Source: Parietaria judaica (lineage: Eukaryota; Streptophyta; Magnoliopsida; Rosales; Urticaceae). From it: a stretch of DNA of 64,000 nt. Both the position numbers and the translations under genes were made by a program. Of the stretch, positions 10,853 to 23,058 are shown in pieces. The notes beneath the pieces are model-generated. The model had not been told where the DNA came from, did not search any database, and saw only the letters and a program-made list of their open reading frames with translations. Position 1 is the first letter of the stretch; each line of letters begins with the position of its first letter. The stretch covers positions 16,283,343 to 16,347,342 of the forward strand of contig OX940867.1 in assembly GCA_954871525.1 (NCBI GenBank). Direction: 5' to 3'.

Positions 10853-13458
10853 ATGGCAAATATCGAGGGCGTGCCGACCCCACTCTTGACGATGACACAA
10901 CCGACGACTAAAAGCGGAGACTCAAGTCAAAGCAGACGGAGCTACACTCACGCAACAGAAAGAGGATGGTCGCTAAATCAGATTAACCTGATAAGCACAG
11001 CACCTTCAATCCATACGGGCGAATCTAGCGCTGAAGACAAAACTCCCGCCATTCACTCCCCGCATAACGACGCTATCATTGTGAAGCGAGGAGTCGGCTC
11101 GACTACTGTAGCAACCATTAGCCAGGAAGGCGACGAGCAGCCAATCGACAACGAAGACATCTCGATGTTCAACAAGCTCGACCCCCGGGAGGCGCCCCGG
11201 AAGCCAGGGGTTGAAGCTTCCTCGGACCTGATAACCGTAACGCTGGATGACGCCGAAGATCCAGAAACGACGGAGCATCCATTGAAGAAGGCACTCCAGA
11301 AGGCGACATCGACCCGCATGACTATCTGGTCACAAAAGGTAGGAGAATACGGAGTCGAATTCCAGCCACGGGTCGCCATCAAAGGACAAGCCATTGCCAA
11401 GTTTGTCACCGAGTTTACCTATGATGTCGACACCTCCAATGCTGATGCAAAGGAGAAAGCGCCGCCAAAGCCAAAGAGGAAGGCCACCCCCGAAGGACTG
11501 GCGTGGAACATGTACGTGGATGGATCATCAAACGCCCAAAGAGCGGGCGCAGGAATCGTCATCAGCAACCCGCAAGGAGAGAATTTGAAATACGCTACCA
11601 GATATGGATTCAAGGCCTCCAACAACGAAGCGGAGTACGAAGCTATCCTCGTCGGGCTCGGAATCGCCAAAATGTCGCCATGGAGAACTTGAAAATACAC
11701 TGCGACTCTCAACTGATTACCAACCACATAAACGACGAATATCAAGCTAAGGAGGACAACATGCTGGCATACCACCAAGAAGCTCAAAGCCGCCTGGAAT
11801 CATTTTTGTGGTATGAAGTCGTTCAGATACCGCGAGGAGCAAATACAGAAGCGGACACGTTTGCACGCATGGCGTCCGACACAACCGATGAAGGACTTGG
11901 GAAGATACCCGTGGAGCTACTCGAACGACGTTCGATCGACAAAGACGAAGTACTCGCGATTGAAGAACTCGAAGATCAAGAAGAACCAGATTAGATGACT
12001 AGCATGAAGAACTACCTCCAGCAAGGCAAGCTACCAGACGACGCGTCAGAAGCAAGACGATTGAAGAACCGCGCAACCCGCTACGTCATGCACGACGGCA
12101 GGCTCTACAAAAGAGGGTTTTCACAACCGCTACTTTGCTGCCTAGGGCCAGACGATGCCAACCGAGTCCTCAGAGAAATCCATGAAGGAATCTGCGGCAA
12201 CCACTCCGCCAGACGTTCACTCGCATTCAAGGCTATCCGACAAGGTTACTTTTGGCGAACACTCAAGAAGGACGTAAGCCACCTCACCCGCCGATGTGAC
12301 AAGTGTCAGCGTTACGCTCACGTGTCCCGTCGGCCACCGGCGACGCTCAAGTCCATACTGGTCCCACGACCGTTCGCAATGTGGGGAGTCGACCTCATAG
12401 GAAAGCTCCTAAAAGCCGCCCCCAACAGGGAATACGCCATCGTCGCCATCGACTATTTCACCAAATAGGTCAAAGTGGAGCCCCTCAGCTCAATCACCGA
12501 AGCAAGCACGACGAACTTCATCTGGAAGAACATCATCTGCCGACACGGAATACCGGAATCAATTGTGACTGACAATGGCCTCCAGTTTGACAATGATAAA
12601 TTTAGGTCGTTCTGTGAGGAGATCGGAATCACAAACTCCTACTCTGCACCGAAGCACCCGCAGGCAAACGGCCAAGTGGAAGCCACCAACAAGATCATTA
12701 AGGAGAACTTCAAGAAGAAGCTGGAAGAGAGGAAAGGCAAATGGGCCGAGGAGCTGCAATCCGTACTTTGGGCCTACCGCACCACTAGTCGGACGGCCAC
12801 AGGGGAAAACCCCTTCGTTCCGACATACGGCGCCGAAGCAGTCCTACCGGCTGAGATGGCGGTACCATCACCAAGGGTCGAGTTGTTCAACCCCGAAGTC
12901 AACGACAACCTACTCCGCAGCGAACTCAACCTAATCGAAGAAAGAAGAGACGATGCCTTCGCACGCATGGCAGCGCAGTAGAGGATCGTCGAGAGACACT
13001 ATAACACGAAGGTGAAAGCTCGACGATTCGCCAAAGGAAGCTTGATTATGAGAAAGGTCATGCAGAATACACAGGAGCTTAACGCAGTAGTGTTAGGCCC
13101 TACGTGGGAGGGTCCATATGTCATCAGACAGGTGCTACGCGATGGGGCATACCGCCAGGAGACAACGGAAGGAGAACCGGTCAGGCACCCATGGAACACC
13201 GAATACTTGAGACAGTATTATCAATCAAGAACGACTCGACGAGCAAAGAAAAAGGAAGGCGAGCGAAGAAGGAGTCAACCGTCTATGCCATCAACACCGA
13301 AGACGAGCTCAAGTGAAAGACCGAGATTGTCAACGGACTCCGCCAAGGAGAGCCACCAGTTCTACCAGTCAAATCACACGGCTGAAGACCTCATATCCTT
13401 TTCAATAAAGCGCAATGCGCAAGGCCAAGTCTACTTTATAGACCAACCTGATCTATGA
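10853..13458 (+). pseudogene. Gypsy pol remnant: RNase H and integrase, no RT
   Basis: The reading goes from a stretch that normally flanks protease (…PHNDAIIVK…) directly to the linker before RT (LDPREAPRKP) and then to the end of the first RNase H (near 11280-11410). The protease active site and the whole reverse transcriptase are missing. A second, archaeal-type RNase H follows (NMYVDGSSNAQRAGAG at about 11510; NNEAEYEAIL near 11622). Integrase has its HHCC zinc region at about 12181-12310 and catalytic segments at 12390-12680 (VDLIG, TDNGLQF, NGQVEATN). Lesions: a frameshift near 11665, and TAG stops at 11992, 12466 and 12979. The first two of these stops probably replace TGG (Trp). Confidence 0.88.
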
Positions 13459-13559
13459 ATAAATTTGTCTTTACGAAATACTCTGAAAGTTTTCCCGAAA
13501 CTGTAAGGAAAATTACGCCAAAACTCGGGGGGTACTACGGTATATACCGTCCAAAAAAA

Positions 13560-13935
13560 AAAACATTTTTCGGCTACGCGCCGAAGGCTTAGCCGCAACA
13601 CGGCAAGTACGGCCAAGTGCCGAAGACCTCGCCAGGTAACAAAAGGCAATCCAGCTACGCGCCAAAGGCTTAGCCGTGACACGGCAAGTCCGGCCAGGTG
13701 CTGAAGACCTCGCCAGGTAACAAAAGGCATCCGGCTATGCGCCGAAGGCTTAGCCGCGACACGGCAAGTCCGGCCAGGTGCCGAAGACCTCGCCAGGTAA
13801 CAAAAGGCAATCCGGCTACGCACCGAATGCTTAGCCGCGACATGGCAAGTCCGGCCAAGTGCCGAAGACCATCGCCATGTAATAATAGGTAGCCGGCTAC
13901 GTGCCGAAGACCTTTGCCAGGTAACAATAGGCAGC
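13560..13935 (+). repeat. Roughly 81-bp tandem repeats after gypsy pol
   Basis: The landmark GAAGACCTCGCCAGGTAAC recurs at about 13622, 13703 and 13783, and in diverged form at 13864 and 13903. Units contain GGCTTAGCCG and CGGCAAGTCCGG. The array lies between the pol stop and the antisense ORF. The second gypsy element has a different repeat array in the same place. Confidence 0.9.
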
Positions 13936-14491
13936 CCAAACTCGTCGGATCAGCTACCCGGCGAGCAAGAGCATATAACCATCTATGGACAACCTATCTT
14001 AATTGCAGGTCAAAATGGGTGACGACCCTATAATCGCAGCAGAGTGCACTCATCAAACAGGTACATAACGAAAAGGTGAAACACGCCGAACAAACATGCC
14101 GAGGCAAAGAGTAAGGCTAAACAAAGCCTGAAAATGTCCAGAAATCATAAAGGCAAAAGAAAAGAGAAACTAATCTCTAAGAAGTACCAAGTTGAGCGGC
14201 TCCGTAACACGAACGGAGCCCCAGGTGCCAAAGACTTCAAGACATCCTTGGAAGCTAGAAGAACAACGAGTCTCCGTCAGTACTTGAAGATAAAACGAAG
14301 CAAATGAGTCAGCATTACCAGCGCCGGCGGAAAGCCAAGATAAGAACACTACGAAGCTCACCTGCAGCAGGAACTTGAAGACCGACGAGATACGAAAGCC
14401 CATGCAAATCAAGGCAGGAAGCCAGCTCATAAGTAGTGGCATAACTGCGCACCGTCAAGTTAGGACAGAAGGCCGAAATGCGGTAGCGACG

Positions 14492-15719
14492 CTATCGGAG
14501 CATCTCGTCAGCAGGAGAACCCTCGTTAGCGGCAATGCCCACAATGGCAAGACCCTCGCCTGCAGGTCCCTCCTCAGGAAGAGGCGGTTCATCGACAAAG
14601 TCCCCGCCAGCGCCCTGCTCCTCGACTACATCGGATGTATCGACATTAGCAAACTCTACGTCAGAGGCACCGACAAGGACCAAAGGCTCAGAGTCCTGCT
14701 CGCTTGGAGATCTTCCATAAGCCATCAAGCCACCTGCAAAGTTCTCAGAAGATCCAAGAGTCCCAGAAGACAAGCATCTTCTCCGCGGAGTCGACAAAAC
14801 AAGGCAAATCAACAACGAGAGAACCTTACTGAGCCTAGAGACCATCACGCTTGGCCCACGAATGATAATTTCCTTGGCAGGAGATAGCTCCGATCCCGAC
14901 GAATCCAGCGCAAAAATTGGATTGTCGATCGGAGTCTCGAAGCCCTCAAAATCAAAGTTTCCGTCGAAATCGGACTCCGCCACCACCTTTGGCGGCCCTT
15001 TCGCTAGAGCAAGTTTGCCGTAGGTGAAGACGACCTCGCCACCTCCCACGGACATCACCATTGCAGCCGCACCAAGAGCCGGAGTACCCACGCCGGGGAC
15101 GCACGCACCAAGACCGCCGATCGTGCCAAAGCCCACATCGGAGTATTCGCTACCCACCGCGCCGGAGACCACGGCAACCACCGACAACCGCCACAGACGA
15201 TGCCGATGGGCCCAGACCGGTCGACCTCACCTTGCCGTGGGTCCCGCAGCTCGTACCCATGCCAACTGCTCTTCCCGCGCCGATCCCTGCGCACGCGTCA
15301 TCGCCGGACGCGATCCCCGCGGCCCCGGGCATCGCGCTGCCACCCGCTGGTGGCCCAAACCACGTTGACTGGTCCTCCCCGAGCACGCCCACCGTGCCAC
15401 ATGACGCCATACAGCCCGCTTCCACGCCGTGGCCTATGCCGTCGCCAAACCCGCCAAGACCGAAGTCAGTCTCCTCCACAAAGCTCGCCAGAATTTTTAT
15501 TCCTGCGCCATCACCTACACGGAATATGTCATCAAGACTCAATGCCCAATCGTCCAAGTTCGCTGGAGCACCATCAATGGTGACCGGAATTTCGTTATCA
15601 AAAAGAAAATTCGACAAAGAGAGCTTACCGGACAAAAGGACGTCGTCAACGGAGAATACCCCGCCAAGCTCGCCGGAGAAAGCCATCACCACCACAAGCA
15701 ATGGAAACGCAGCCGTCAA
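14492..15719 (-). CDS. Antisense ORF of Tat-type gypsy element, one frame break
   Basis: Two overlapping minus-strand frames, 15719-15150 (189 aa) and 15187-14492 (231 aa), read as one protein with a frame change near 15170. The start MTAAFPLLVVVMAFSGELGG looks like a short hydrophobic signal or membrane segment. The rest is rich in Gly, Ala, Val, Asp and Ser with no motif I recognise. Antisense ORFs downstream of pol are described for the Tat lineage (for example Grande-type elements) and their function is unknown. The opposite strand also has ORFs here (14375-14887, 15061-15780), so which strand is coding rests on this lineage knowledge. Confidence 0.45.
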
Positions 15720-15781
15720 AGCTCTCCGGAGAAGCCCAAATCGCGAATTGGGAGTGGAGGAAGAAAGAGAAAAATTTTAAA

Positions 15782-16588
15782 GTCTCCAAAGGTATTAATG
15801 AGGTAATATTTTACCCTAATCTCATTTCTCCTTTTAATAAATGTCGAATTATTTAAGCCCATGCAGCCCAAAAATCGCATAAACTAGGCCCATAAAACTG
15901 ATTTTTTATTTTAAAATGGTAAAAAACGATAAAAAATGGGTTTTTATACGCTTTTAAATGAAAAAGACTATTTTCAAAGGTTATTTAAAAAGCCTTAGAA
16001 ATTAAACTTTGGAACTCTATAAAGTTTCATTTTTAATTTTCAAACATGAAAACCAAATTAACAAATTATTTTTCCGAGTTTTCATGAGTTCTTTACGGTA
16101 TTTATTACAAGTAAAAAATTGCGCAATAATTAAGGAACTTTTTAAAGTTTTAAACTTAACGCGCAATTATTATTTTTAAGTTACTCATTTACCTTCACAT
16201 TTTTTATGTCACTTGATTTTATTTATTTATTTTTGAATTTATTTTCGGAGTTCAAAATAATTTAAAAGGCATTTATTTTACAAAGTACGCCTATGAACCT
16301 CCAAAAATCCAAAACTCAAGTAAAACCATAAAAAAGTGACTTGTGACTTATTTAATAAATTCTCCTACGTCTTTGACTATGCTCGAATAATTTCACGCTT
16401 ATTCATGCGAACATTTTCGAAAATATTTTAGAAACACCCAATTAAAGGAAATATGCAGTTCCTTGGGAGGACGAAGAGGATACTAAAGTCTTTAACAACC
16501 CAGATTCTCACCAAATAACACAAGTTGCCTTATGTTTTAAAAGAAAAGTTTCTCGCGCAATACAATTACCTAAGAAACTGGGGGTTAA
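15782..16588 (+). other. AT-rich gap between antisense ORF and 3' LTR
   Basis: Low-complexity AT-rich sequence without an ORF. It would be the upstream region of the antisense ORF and so may hold its promoter; no convincing TATA element could be singled out. It ends in the purine tract before the LTR. Confidence 0.5.
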
Positions 16589-18298
16589 TGTTATATGCAT
16601 TTTTCGTAACATATAAAAATTGGGCCCCTTTTGGTAAAAAGTCAAAGCCCACCGGCAAAGTCAAAGACCAGAGGCCGACGAACCAAGACATTGGCGAGGC
16701 CCAGAGTCAAAACGACGAAGAAGATGAAGTCTTCGACGAACCTTGCCCGACAAAATACCTTGCCCGACAAAGCCGACGAGGTACCGTGGCCGACGAAGCC
16801 GATAATGTACCATGGCCGACGAGGTACCATGACCGATGAAGTTGGCCTGACGAAGTACCTTGCCTGACAAGGTGACAAGGTCGATGAGGTACCATCACCT
16901 GACAAAGACCTTGGTCTGATAAGCATCCACCTCACAGCTTGACGGAGGAATAGCTTACAATTATTTCACACGACAAGGAGATCCGAGCTCACGAAGATCC
17001 CTGGGAAATCCTCCAGATTCCCCCGGATTCAACATACGAACTCGCAGACAGCCAGAAGACATCGAGGACGAATCAAGAAGCACCGACAAGCCCTCCGATA
17101 GGGCTAGGAGCCGCGGCAAACCCCTTCCATGCAGGGGTGAAATTCGCATGCCCCTGATGTGCAATTTAAGGGAATTAGTTTTCCTATAAATAAGAGCCTC
17201 CCTTCCTTATTTCCACACTCACTCACAACTTTCTCCAGAGCTTCTCTCTCTAGCTTTCTCTCTCTAAAACTTCGTCCACTCCTATAGGGGAAGGACTTGA
17301 ATAAGAGCTGAGATCGTTCTAGAAGTAGAGTCTCAGCCACGACAAGAGAAGTTGTTCAACGAGGTCAACAAAGAAGGAGCATCCCTCGTCGAGATAAGCC
17401 ACTCATCACAACGAGCTCGCCTACACTGACGAGGTCGACAAAGAAGAAGCATCCCTCGTCGGGATAAGGCCCTCGTCACAACGAGCTCGCCTACACTGAC
17501 GAGGTCGACAAAGAAGGAGCATCCCTCATCGGGATAAGGCCCTCGTCACAACGAGCTCGCCTACACTAACGAGTTCGACAAAGAAGGAGCACCCCTCATC
17601 GGGATAAGGCCCTCGTCACAATGAACTCGCCTACACTGACGAGGTCGACAAAGAAGGAGCATCCCTCGTCGGGATAAGGCCCTCGTCACAACGAGCTCGC
17701 ATACATTGACGAGGTCGACAAAGAATATCTAACGCCGGTAATACCCAGCCTCCTGGTCAAGGGTCACCCCCGCGCCACCAACATTGGCACTTGTGACGAG
17801 TCAAAAAACATCCTTAGTCACCCGCCATTTACCACTAACCCCGAACTACGTGGGACTTGATTCTCTTAAACTGAGATACATAGGCAGCCTCGCCCAACCA
17901 TAAGCGACGGGGCACGGGCCCAATCTACCCTTTTTTGCAGGTCCTCCCTCGCCATAGGAAGTCGCCAAGGAAAGGAAAGCACGAAGAATCATCAAGATTA
18001 GCTCGGAGCTTCAACAAGACCGGAGTTCGCCGAGACGAGGACATCGCCAAGACAAGGACTTCGCCCCGACGAGGAGCTTCGCCAAGATACGGACTTCGCC
18101 CCCACGAGGGAAGTTCGTCGAGGATCGCCAAGGACAACCCGGAGACTCATCCAAGACGGCGGATTTTCCTCTAGCTCTGACGACCATCAGTCAAGCCGCG
18201 TTGACTCAGCATTCAATTATCCAGGTGTTCAGCGGGTCTAACAGGCGACCCGAACCTTGGAACTGGCTCTAAGTTAAAGGCATTTTTTTGCATTAACA
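16589..18298 (+). repeat. Gypsy 3' LTR, complete
   Basis: 1,710 bp from TGTTATATGC to GCATTAACA, followed by the target duplication ACTTT. TATA-like CCTATAAATAAGAG near 17184. The 70-bp repeat landmark ACTGACGAGG is at 17424, 17494, 17564, 17634 and 17704. The stem-loop copy at 17846 has ACATAG in place of ACGTAG, which weakens the outer stem. Confidence 0.93.
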
Positions 18299-18303
18299 AC
18301 TTT

Positions 18304-18828
18304 ATTATTTTGTAGTTGTTTGATTAGAGCTCTAAGAAATTGGGTGAACATTTTGACGAAAGGATTTTAAAACTCTTTAACCGTAAAGCAGTATCGATTT
18401 AATATAATGTCGATTATATGAATGCTTGTGGTGGTAGAAGGATAAGTATATGTAGAAATATATTTGCGTGTACAATCTTATTCAAAATGATTTACTTATG
18501 AAACGTCAGGTACTTCGGTTATGCAAAATTTAACGATGAAGTAAAAACATACGCAAAAGTAAAATGACACACGCGATGTTTCGTTAATTATGTAGTTCGA
18601 TTCCTATCTACTTCTGTGGGGGCCTTAATCCAGATTAATCAACAAAGAAAAGTACAAGTTGGACGTTACAAAATTTGACTTGTTCACCGAACAACAAATT
18701 GGAAAACACTTTCTTGACAATTTAACAAGACTTGTAACCTGCTTATTGGAATGTCGACATAACGGCTCGGTAAGCGGGTAAGGCGACTTCCGGCGAGTGC
18801 GTACACGGACAATACAATTGATGATAAC
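18304..18828. other. Intergenic, nothing recognised
   Basis: AT-rich host sequence directly after the gypsy target duplication. No ORF with recognisable similarity. Confidence 0.4.
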
Positions 18829-18945
18829 CATGGCACCGGTAGGAAGTACTCTATGGTTTGGTTCTTTAGCAAGTTTATTGATAGAGATAAATCGTTTATT
18901 TCCAGATGCGTTCATATTCCCTTTTTTTTACTATAGCACGCGAGA
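18829..18945 (+). pseudogene. psaJ: Plastid psaJ fragment in nuclear DNA (NUPT)
   Basis: The plus-strand frame reads [17 protein letters not shown] then [11 protein letters not shown]. This matches the conserved middle and C-terminal part of PsaJ, the small single-helix subunit of photosystem I that plastid genomes encode. The first 10 or so codons differ (no MRDLKTYLS start), and the usual end (…SF stop) is replaced by a direct stop after FPFF. The flanking sequence does not look like the plastid petG-trnW-trnP-psaJ-rpl33 neighbourhood, so only about 115 bp was transferred or survives. Not expected to be expressed. The family call rests on remembered PsaJ sequence. Confidence 0.85.
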
Positions 18946-20188
18946 TGGGAAGGGGGTGAGGAAAATTAGAGCTACAATCGAATATCTCTGAACTGAAGCG
19001 CTTCAGACCTCTCCATGTTTATTTTAAGGTAGAAAACGCCAATAGTGGATCCACGGGTTATATGATAATATGATTAAGGCTCTGGGAGACTCACCAGGAT
19101 TTTTTTCTCACTCTTAGGATGAAATGGATGACGTTTTAGGAGCCCTATAATTGATTAAATACAAACAACAAAACCTCCACCAAAGTAGCAACATCTTCCT
19201 TGATTTCAGTGTTGAATACAGTCTTTTCTAGACTTTATATTTCACCAAAATTTGACCGTCTACGATTGACAACAAATTCTTGAAGTTTTTCAACCGAAAC
19301 GGACTGCTTTACAGATAGTGAGATCGCAAAGTAACCGTTAGTATAACCAACAATACAGCCAAACATATGACCACATCAAAACTATCAAATAACATGGATT
19401 TTTTGTTGAGCAGCTCATAATTAACCAACAAAATAGTCAACAATGAAATCACTAGTATATTGACTACGTGTACGTACGTTGATTTCACAACTTATATAAA
19501 CTTTTTATGTGTAAATAGCGACGTTTTAATAATCCGCCGTAACAAGTTATGTTCATAAATCATGAAACCATTCAAACTGACCCTAACAATTAAACCAAAT
19601 AATTTAGTATAAAGGACAATGTAAAATCCATGCATGAGAGTGGAACTTTTATACTCAACATCAATGTTTTATACACCGATATCAATGAAAAACCGCGACC
19701 TCCAATTTATTGTGCTGACAGGTAACGGGTTTATCGATGTGTTTTTTGAAGAAGTAAAAAAAGTATGCCGATAACTATAGTTACTGATCAAATTTTACAG
19801 GTTAACTGCAAACCGACGAATTTAAGAGAACATCAGTTATAGTTGTAATTTTATTATGTAAATAGAGGTAGCTATTATAATTTGATCACAAAATAAGAGA
19901 AATAACTACCATTTAATATAAATTATATCTAATTATCCTTGTATCTCTTTTGTGCGAATAGTAATACAACACAAATGATGGATATATGACCGACATTTAT
20001 AATTTATCTCTCTTCTTCTATTTTTTTCTCTCTCTCTTTTTCTTTTTTCTTTTGTAAAATATATGCATGCCGAGAGTGACTTAAGTTGAGATTTGAGATA
20101 GTTAAAAATTAAAACAATGCTCAACTCTGTAAACTAAAGTGTTAAGACTTAAGATGGCTCGGAAGGTGTGGAAAATATCTCTTAATAA

Positions 20189-20190
<2 letters not shown>
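18946..20190. other. Intergenic, nothing recognised
   Basis: AT-rich sequence with no gene or mobile-element structure that I can support. A pyrimidine-rich tract lies near 20010-20050. Confidence 0.4.

Positions 20191-20243
<53 letters not shown>
20191..20243 (+). repeat. (AAT)n microsatellite
   Basis: About 17-18 uninterrupted repeats of ATA/AAT. Likely to vary in length between individuals. Confidence 0.98.
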
Positions 20244-20244
<1 letters not shown>

Positions 20245-20327
20245 CAATAGCCATCCTCCCCTTTGACAACGTCACACGCTTTTTGTTGAAAAATAAAGCA
20301 CTAGCGAGTGATCCAAAAAAAGATAAT

Positions 20328-21176
20328 TGTTGATGTACAAATTCGTCATTATTTAATATGACATAAAGTACTAAAGTTGTGAATTAATTAAATTTACAAG
20401 AAAAGATTAAAGGTTTTAAAGGAATAAATCGATATCCATAAAAGCTCAATTGAGAAGCCCACTAGAGCTCTCAATCAGACGAAGACCAACGGATACAAAG
20501 CCACTCGGCCTAAAAAGCCCAAAAGCCCAATGATATCCGTCATTAGCCCAGAAAGAAGATAGCAGAATCGTCACATTCTCTACCCGGCATCCCAATTCAA
20601 ACCTCAACGGAAGACCAGGAGCACAGAATCAAGTCTTCAATGGGTATAATTCAAACACGACGAAGAGAACGCAGTCGTGGGACACGTGTAGCAAGGCAAG
20701 GCATTCAACCTGTTCAGCTCGGAGAGAAGACCCTACGATTCCTGGAAGTCCAACGGGAAGAATTGAAGTCTATAAATATCAAGCTCAAGCTCGGATCAAC
20801 ACAGACATCCCTGAGAGAATACATCGAGAGCTCGCTACCCGGCATTTCTGCTTACTTTGAGATTTCGTTGTATCCCATTCATTCCTTCCCATTTTTTCTT
20901 TTGTTCTAGACGTGATTTGTTGCCTGTAGCTATCCGTCTATGTCATTTGTCGCAATAAACTAACAGAGGACGTAGTCAACTACCGCCTTGGGACGAGCCT
21001 CTATAAAAAAAAAAACCCATCGTCTCATTTATATCGCTTATACTTATATATGTATATCGAGAGTGAATCGAGAGCTTGCAACGTGAGAGATCGAATTCTA
21101 CTAAATCATCAATCTCAAGAATATCATACGCTCGCAAGTCACACTTGACTGTTTGATGTGGGAAACCACGTCAACA
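20328..21176 (+). repeat. Gypsy element 2, 5' LTR
   Basis: 849 bp, TGTTGA to TCAACA. A TATA-like TCTATAAATATC lies near 20768. It is followed after one base by the primer binding site TTGGCGCCGTC. Confidence 0.94.
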
Positions 21177-21198
21177 GTTTGGCGCCGTCTGTGAGAAA

Positions 21199-23050
21199 TT
21201 GATCTCGCCAACATCTACAAGCTTAAAGCACTCTGAAAACATGAGCAACGACGAAACCTTAACCGTGATCGAGTCCGAGGTGAACAACCCCGGACAAAAC
21301 GCGGAAGCAGACGATTTGAAGTCTCAACTGGAGGCGAGGAATGCCGAGAACCAAGAATTGCGCAGGCAAATCGAGCTTCTCGCGGCAAACCGAGCCCAAA
21401 GTGAGCACCACCAGAATAGCAACCGAGTAGACCCGGGACAGAGCTCTGGGAACCAACGCCGGGCTAACCTCAGCGCTATCCATCTCGACTTTGCCAATGT
21501 GGGTAATCCAAGGCAAAGCCAGCCCCCATTGCCCGGCGGCCCAAGACCCGTAACTCCACCGCCACCTCCCGAGGTGGGGTAACCCCTTTTCACTCCCTTG
21601 TCAAGGTCTAACCCGACAAGGACAGAAAATTTTGCTTCGAGCAGTCGCCAACGCTCCGACCGCCCAAGCTATTTGTCGGGGTACGAGCAAAACCGCGATA
21701 TTAATCTGGGCCTTCAAGGCCAACCTGTCACATACCCGAGGTATCCCAGCCCGGTGTACGGACAGGAATCCTTCCAGACCGTGCGTCCCGATCCAGCTCA
21801 CCGAAGCACGGAACTAGAGAAACTTAAACGCACAATTGCTGTAATGAATGAAATACTCATTCGTGTAAACTCTCGTGTGCACAGCGCTACCACCGCTGCC
21901 CCTGAGATAGAACAGTTAGTGGAAGAGTCGGAGAGGACTCCCTTTACGACTGCCATAACTAACGTGAAACTCAGGGATGGCGGACGCGTAAATCTGCCAA
22001 AGTACGATGTGACAACCGACCCTAAAGTACACCTGAGATCCTTTAGGATCGCGATGGGGCGGGCAAACCTGGAAGCACACGAATTAGACGCTGGGCGCTG
22101 CCAGTACTTCTCGGAGAATCTAGCCGGCCCAGCGATGGAGTGGTTCTCGAATTTAGAACCACGATCCATCGAAAACTTCGGACAGCTGACAACCTTGTTT
22201 CTCAATCACTTTTCCATGTTTATGGAAACTGAGACCACGGTGGCAAACCTCTATACTTTACAGCAAGAGAGAGGAGAGCCGCTCAGAGCCTTCATGACCC
22301 GGTTCAAGAAGACCATGGTTAAAATAAACGGGATCAGTGACGAAACTGCCATAGCCGCCTTCACGGCCGGATTATGGTACGACTCAAAGTTCAAGACGGA
22401 CATAGTCGTAAATCGTTACAACTCCATTGAAGACGTAATACACAGGTCGTCCAATTGGATCAGGCATGACGAGGAGCTAGAGGCCCTACGAAGAAAGCAC
22501 GGACTCCAGCCCGTCCATCGGGAAAATCAAGGTCTACCCGGCCAACTAATGCAGCCCACGGCCGGAGGACACAACAACCCCGCCAGAGGACAAAGAAGCT
22601 CCCCCCCGATCCAAAAGCACCCATTCCAAACCCAAAATCTGAGGGGGAAACAACGGACCAAACCCGCGAAATTCGTACGTGTTCAACGTAAATTCAGAAA
22701 CCGCAGACTTCTAAGTACAGACTGAAGCAGAGGAAGCCCCAGGAGAAGTATTAATCAGCACCAAGGACTTCCCGCCATACAGCAACAAAATCTTCCCAAA
22801 ACACGTCCCCAAAGCATGGTGCAACTTCCACAAGGTGTTCGGACACCATACAAGAAACTGTATGGTGCTCCGTGCCTGCCTGGCGGAAAAATACATTAAT
22901 GGAGAATTGGGAGAAATAAACTTCAGCAACGAGCTGAAAAGCTGGCAAGCACCCGAGCAGAACCCCCTCAAGACCAACTTCAGAACAGCCAAAAGAGAGC
23001 CGAGCAGCAAAGGACACCACGAGAAAATGCCCAGCCAAACAAAAGAGGAC
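21199..23050 (+). pseudogene. Gypsy element 2 gag, one stop and one frameshift
   Basis: Starts near 21241 (MSNDETLTVIE) with an N-terminal coiled-coil stretch (QLEARNAENQELRRQIELL, from about 21328). A TAA at 21580 breaks the frame, which then stays open to 22725. The Retrotrans_gag core lies at about 22090-22440 (AMEWFSNLEPRSIENFGQL; LYTLQQERGEPLRAFMTRF). After a frameshift near 22700 the frame continues with a knuckle-like CNFHKVFGHHTRNC at about 22820-22863. Gag forms the particle that packages element RNA. Confidence 0.88.
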
Positions 23051-23058
23051 GGGTACAC

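Larger units (their letters stand above)
7520..18298 (+). mobile_element. Ty3/gypsy Tat-type element, RT deleted, non-autonomous
   Basis: A 10.8-kb element bounded by TGTTA at 7520 and TAACA at 18298, flanked by the 5-bp duplication ACTTT (7515-7519 and 18299-18303). It contains broken gag, pol remnants with RNase H and integrase but no reverse transcriptase or protease core, a repeat array, a long antisense ORF, and a purine tract (…CTGGGGGTTAA) just before the 3' LTR. The extra RNase H domain before integrase and the antisense ORF after pol are features described for the Tat lineage. The 5' LTR lacks about 200 bp of its 3' end and no primer binding site is visible after it. This copy depends on other elements, if it moves at all. 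Confidence 0.92.

Noticed and set aside
18625..18915. 96-aa minus-strand ORF
   Set aside because: It overlaps the psaJ match on the plus strand and shows no similarity of its own.
20139..20333. Asn-rich ORF
   Set aside because: It is just the (AAT)n microsatellite read in one frame.
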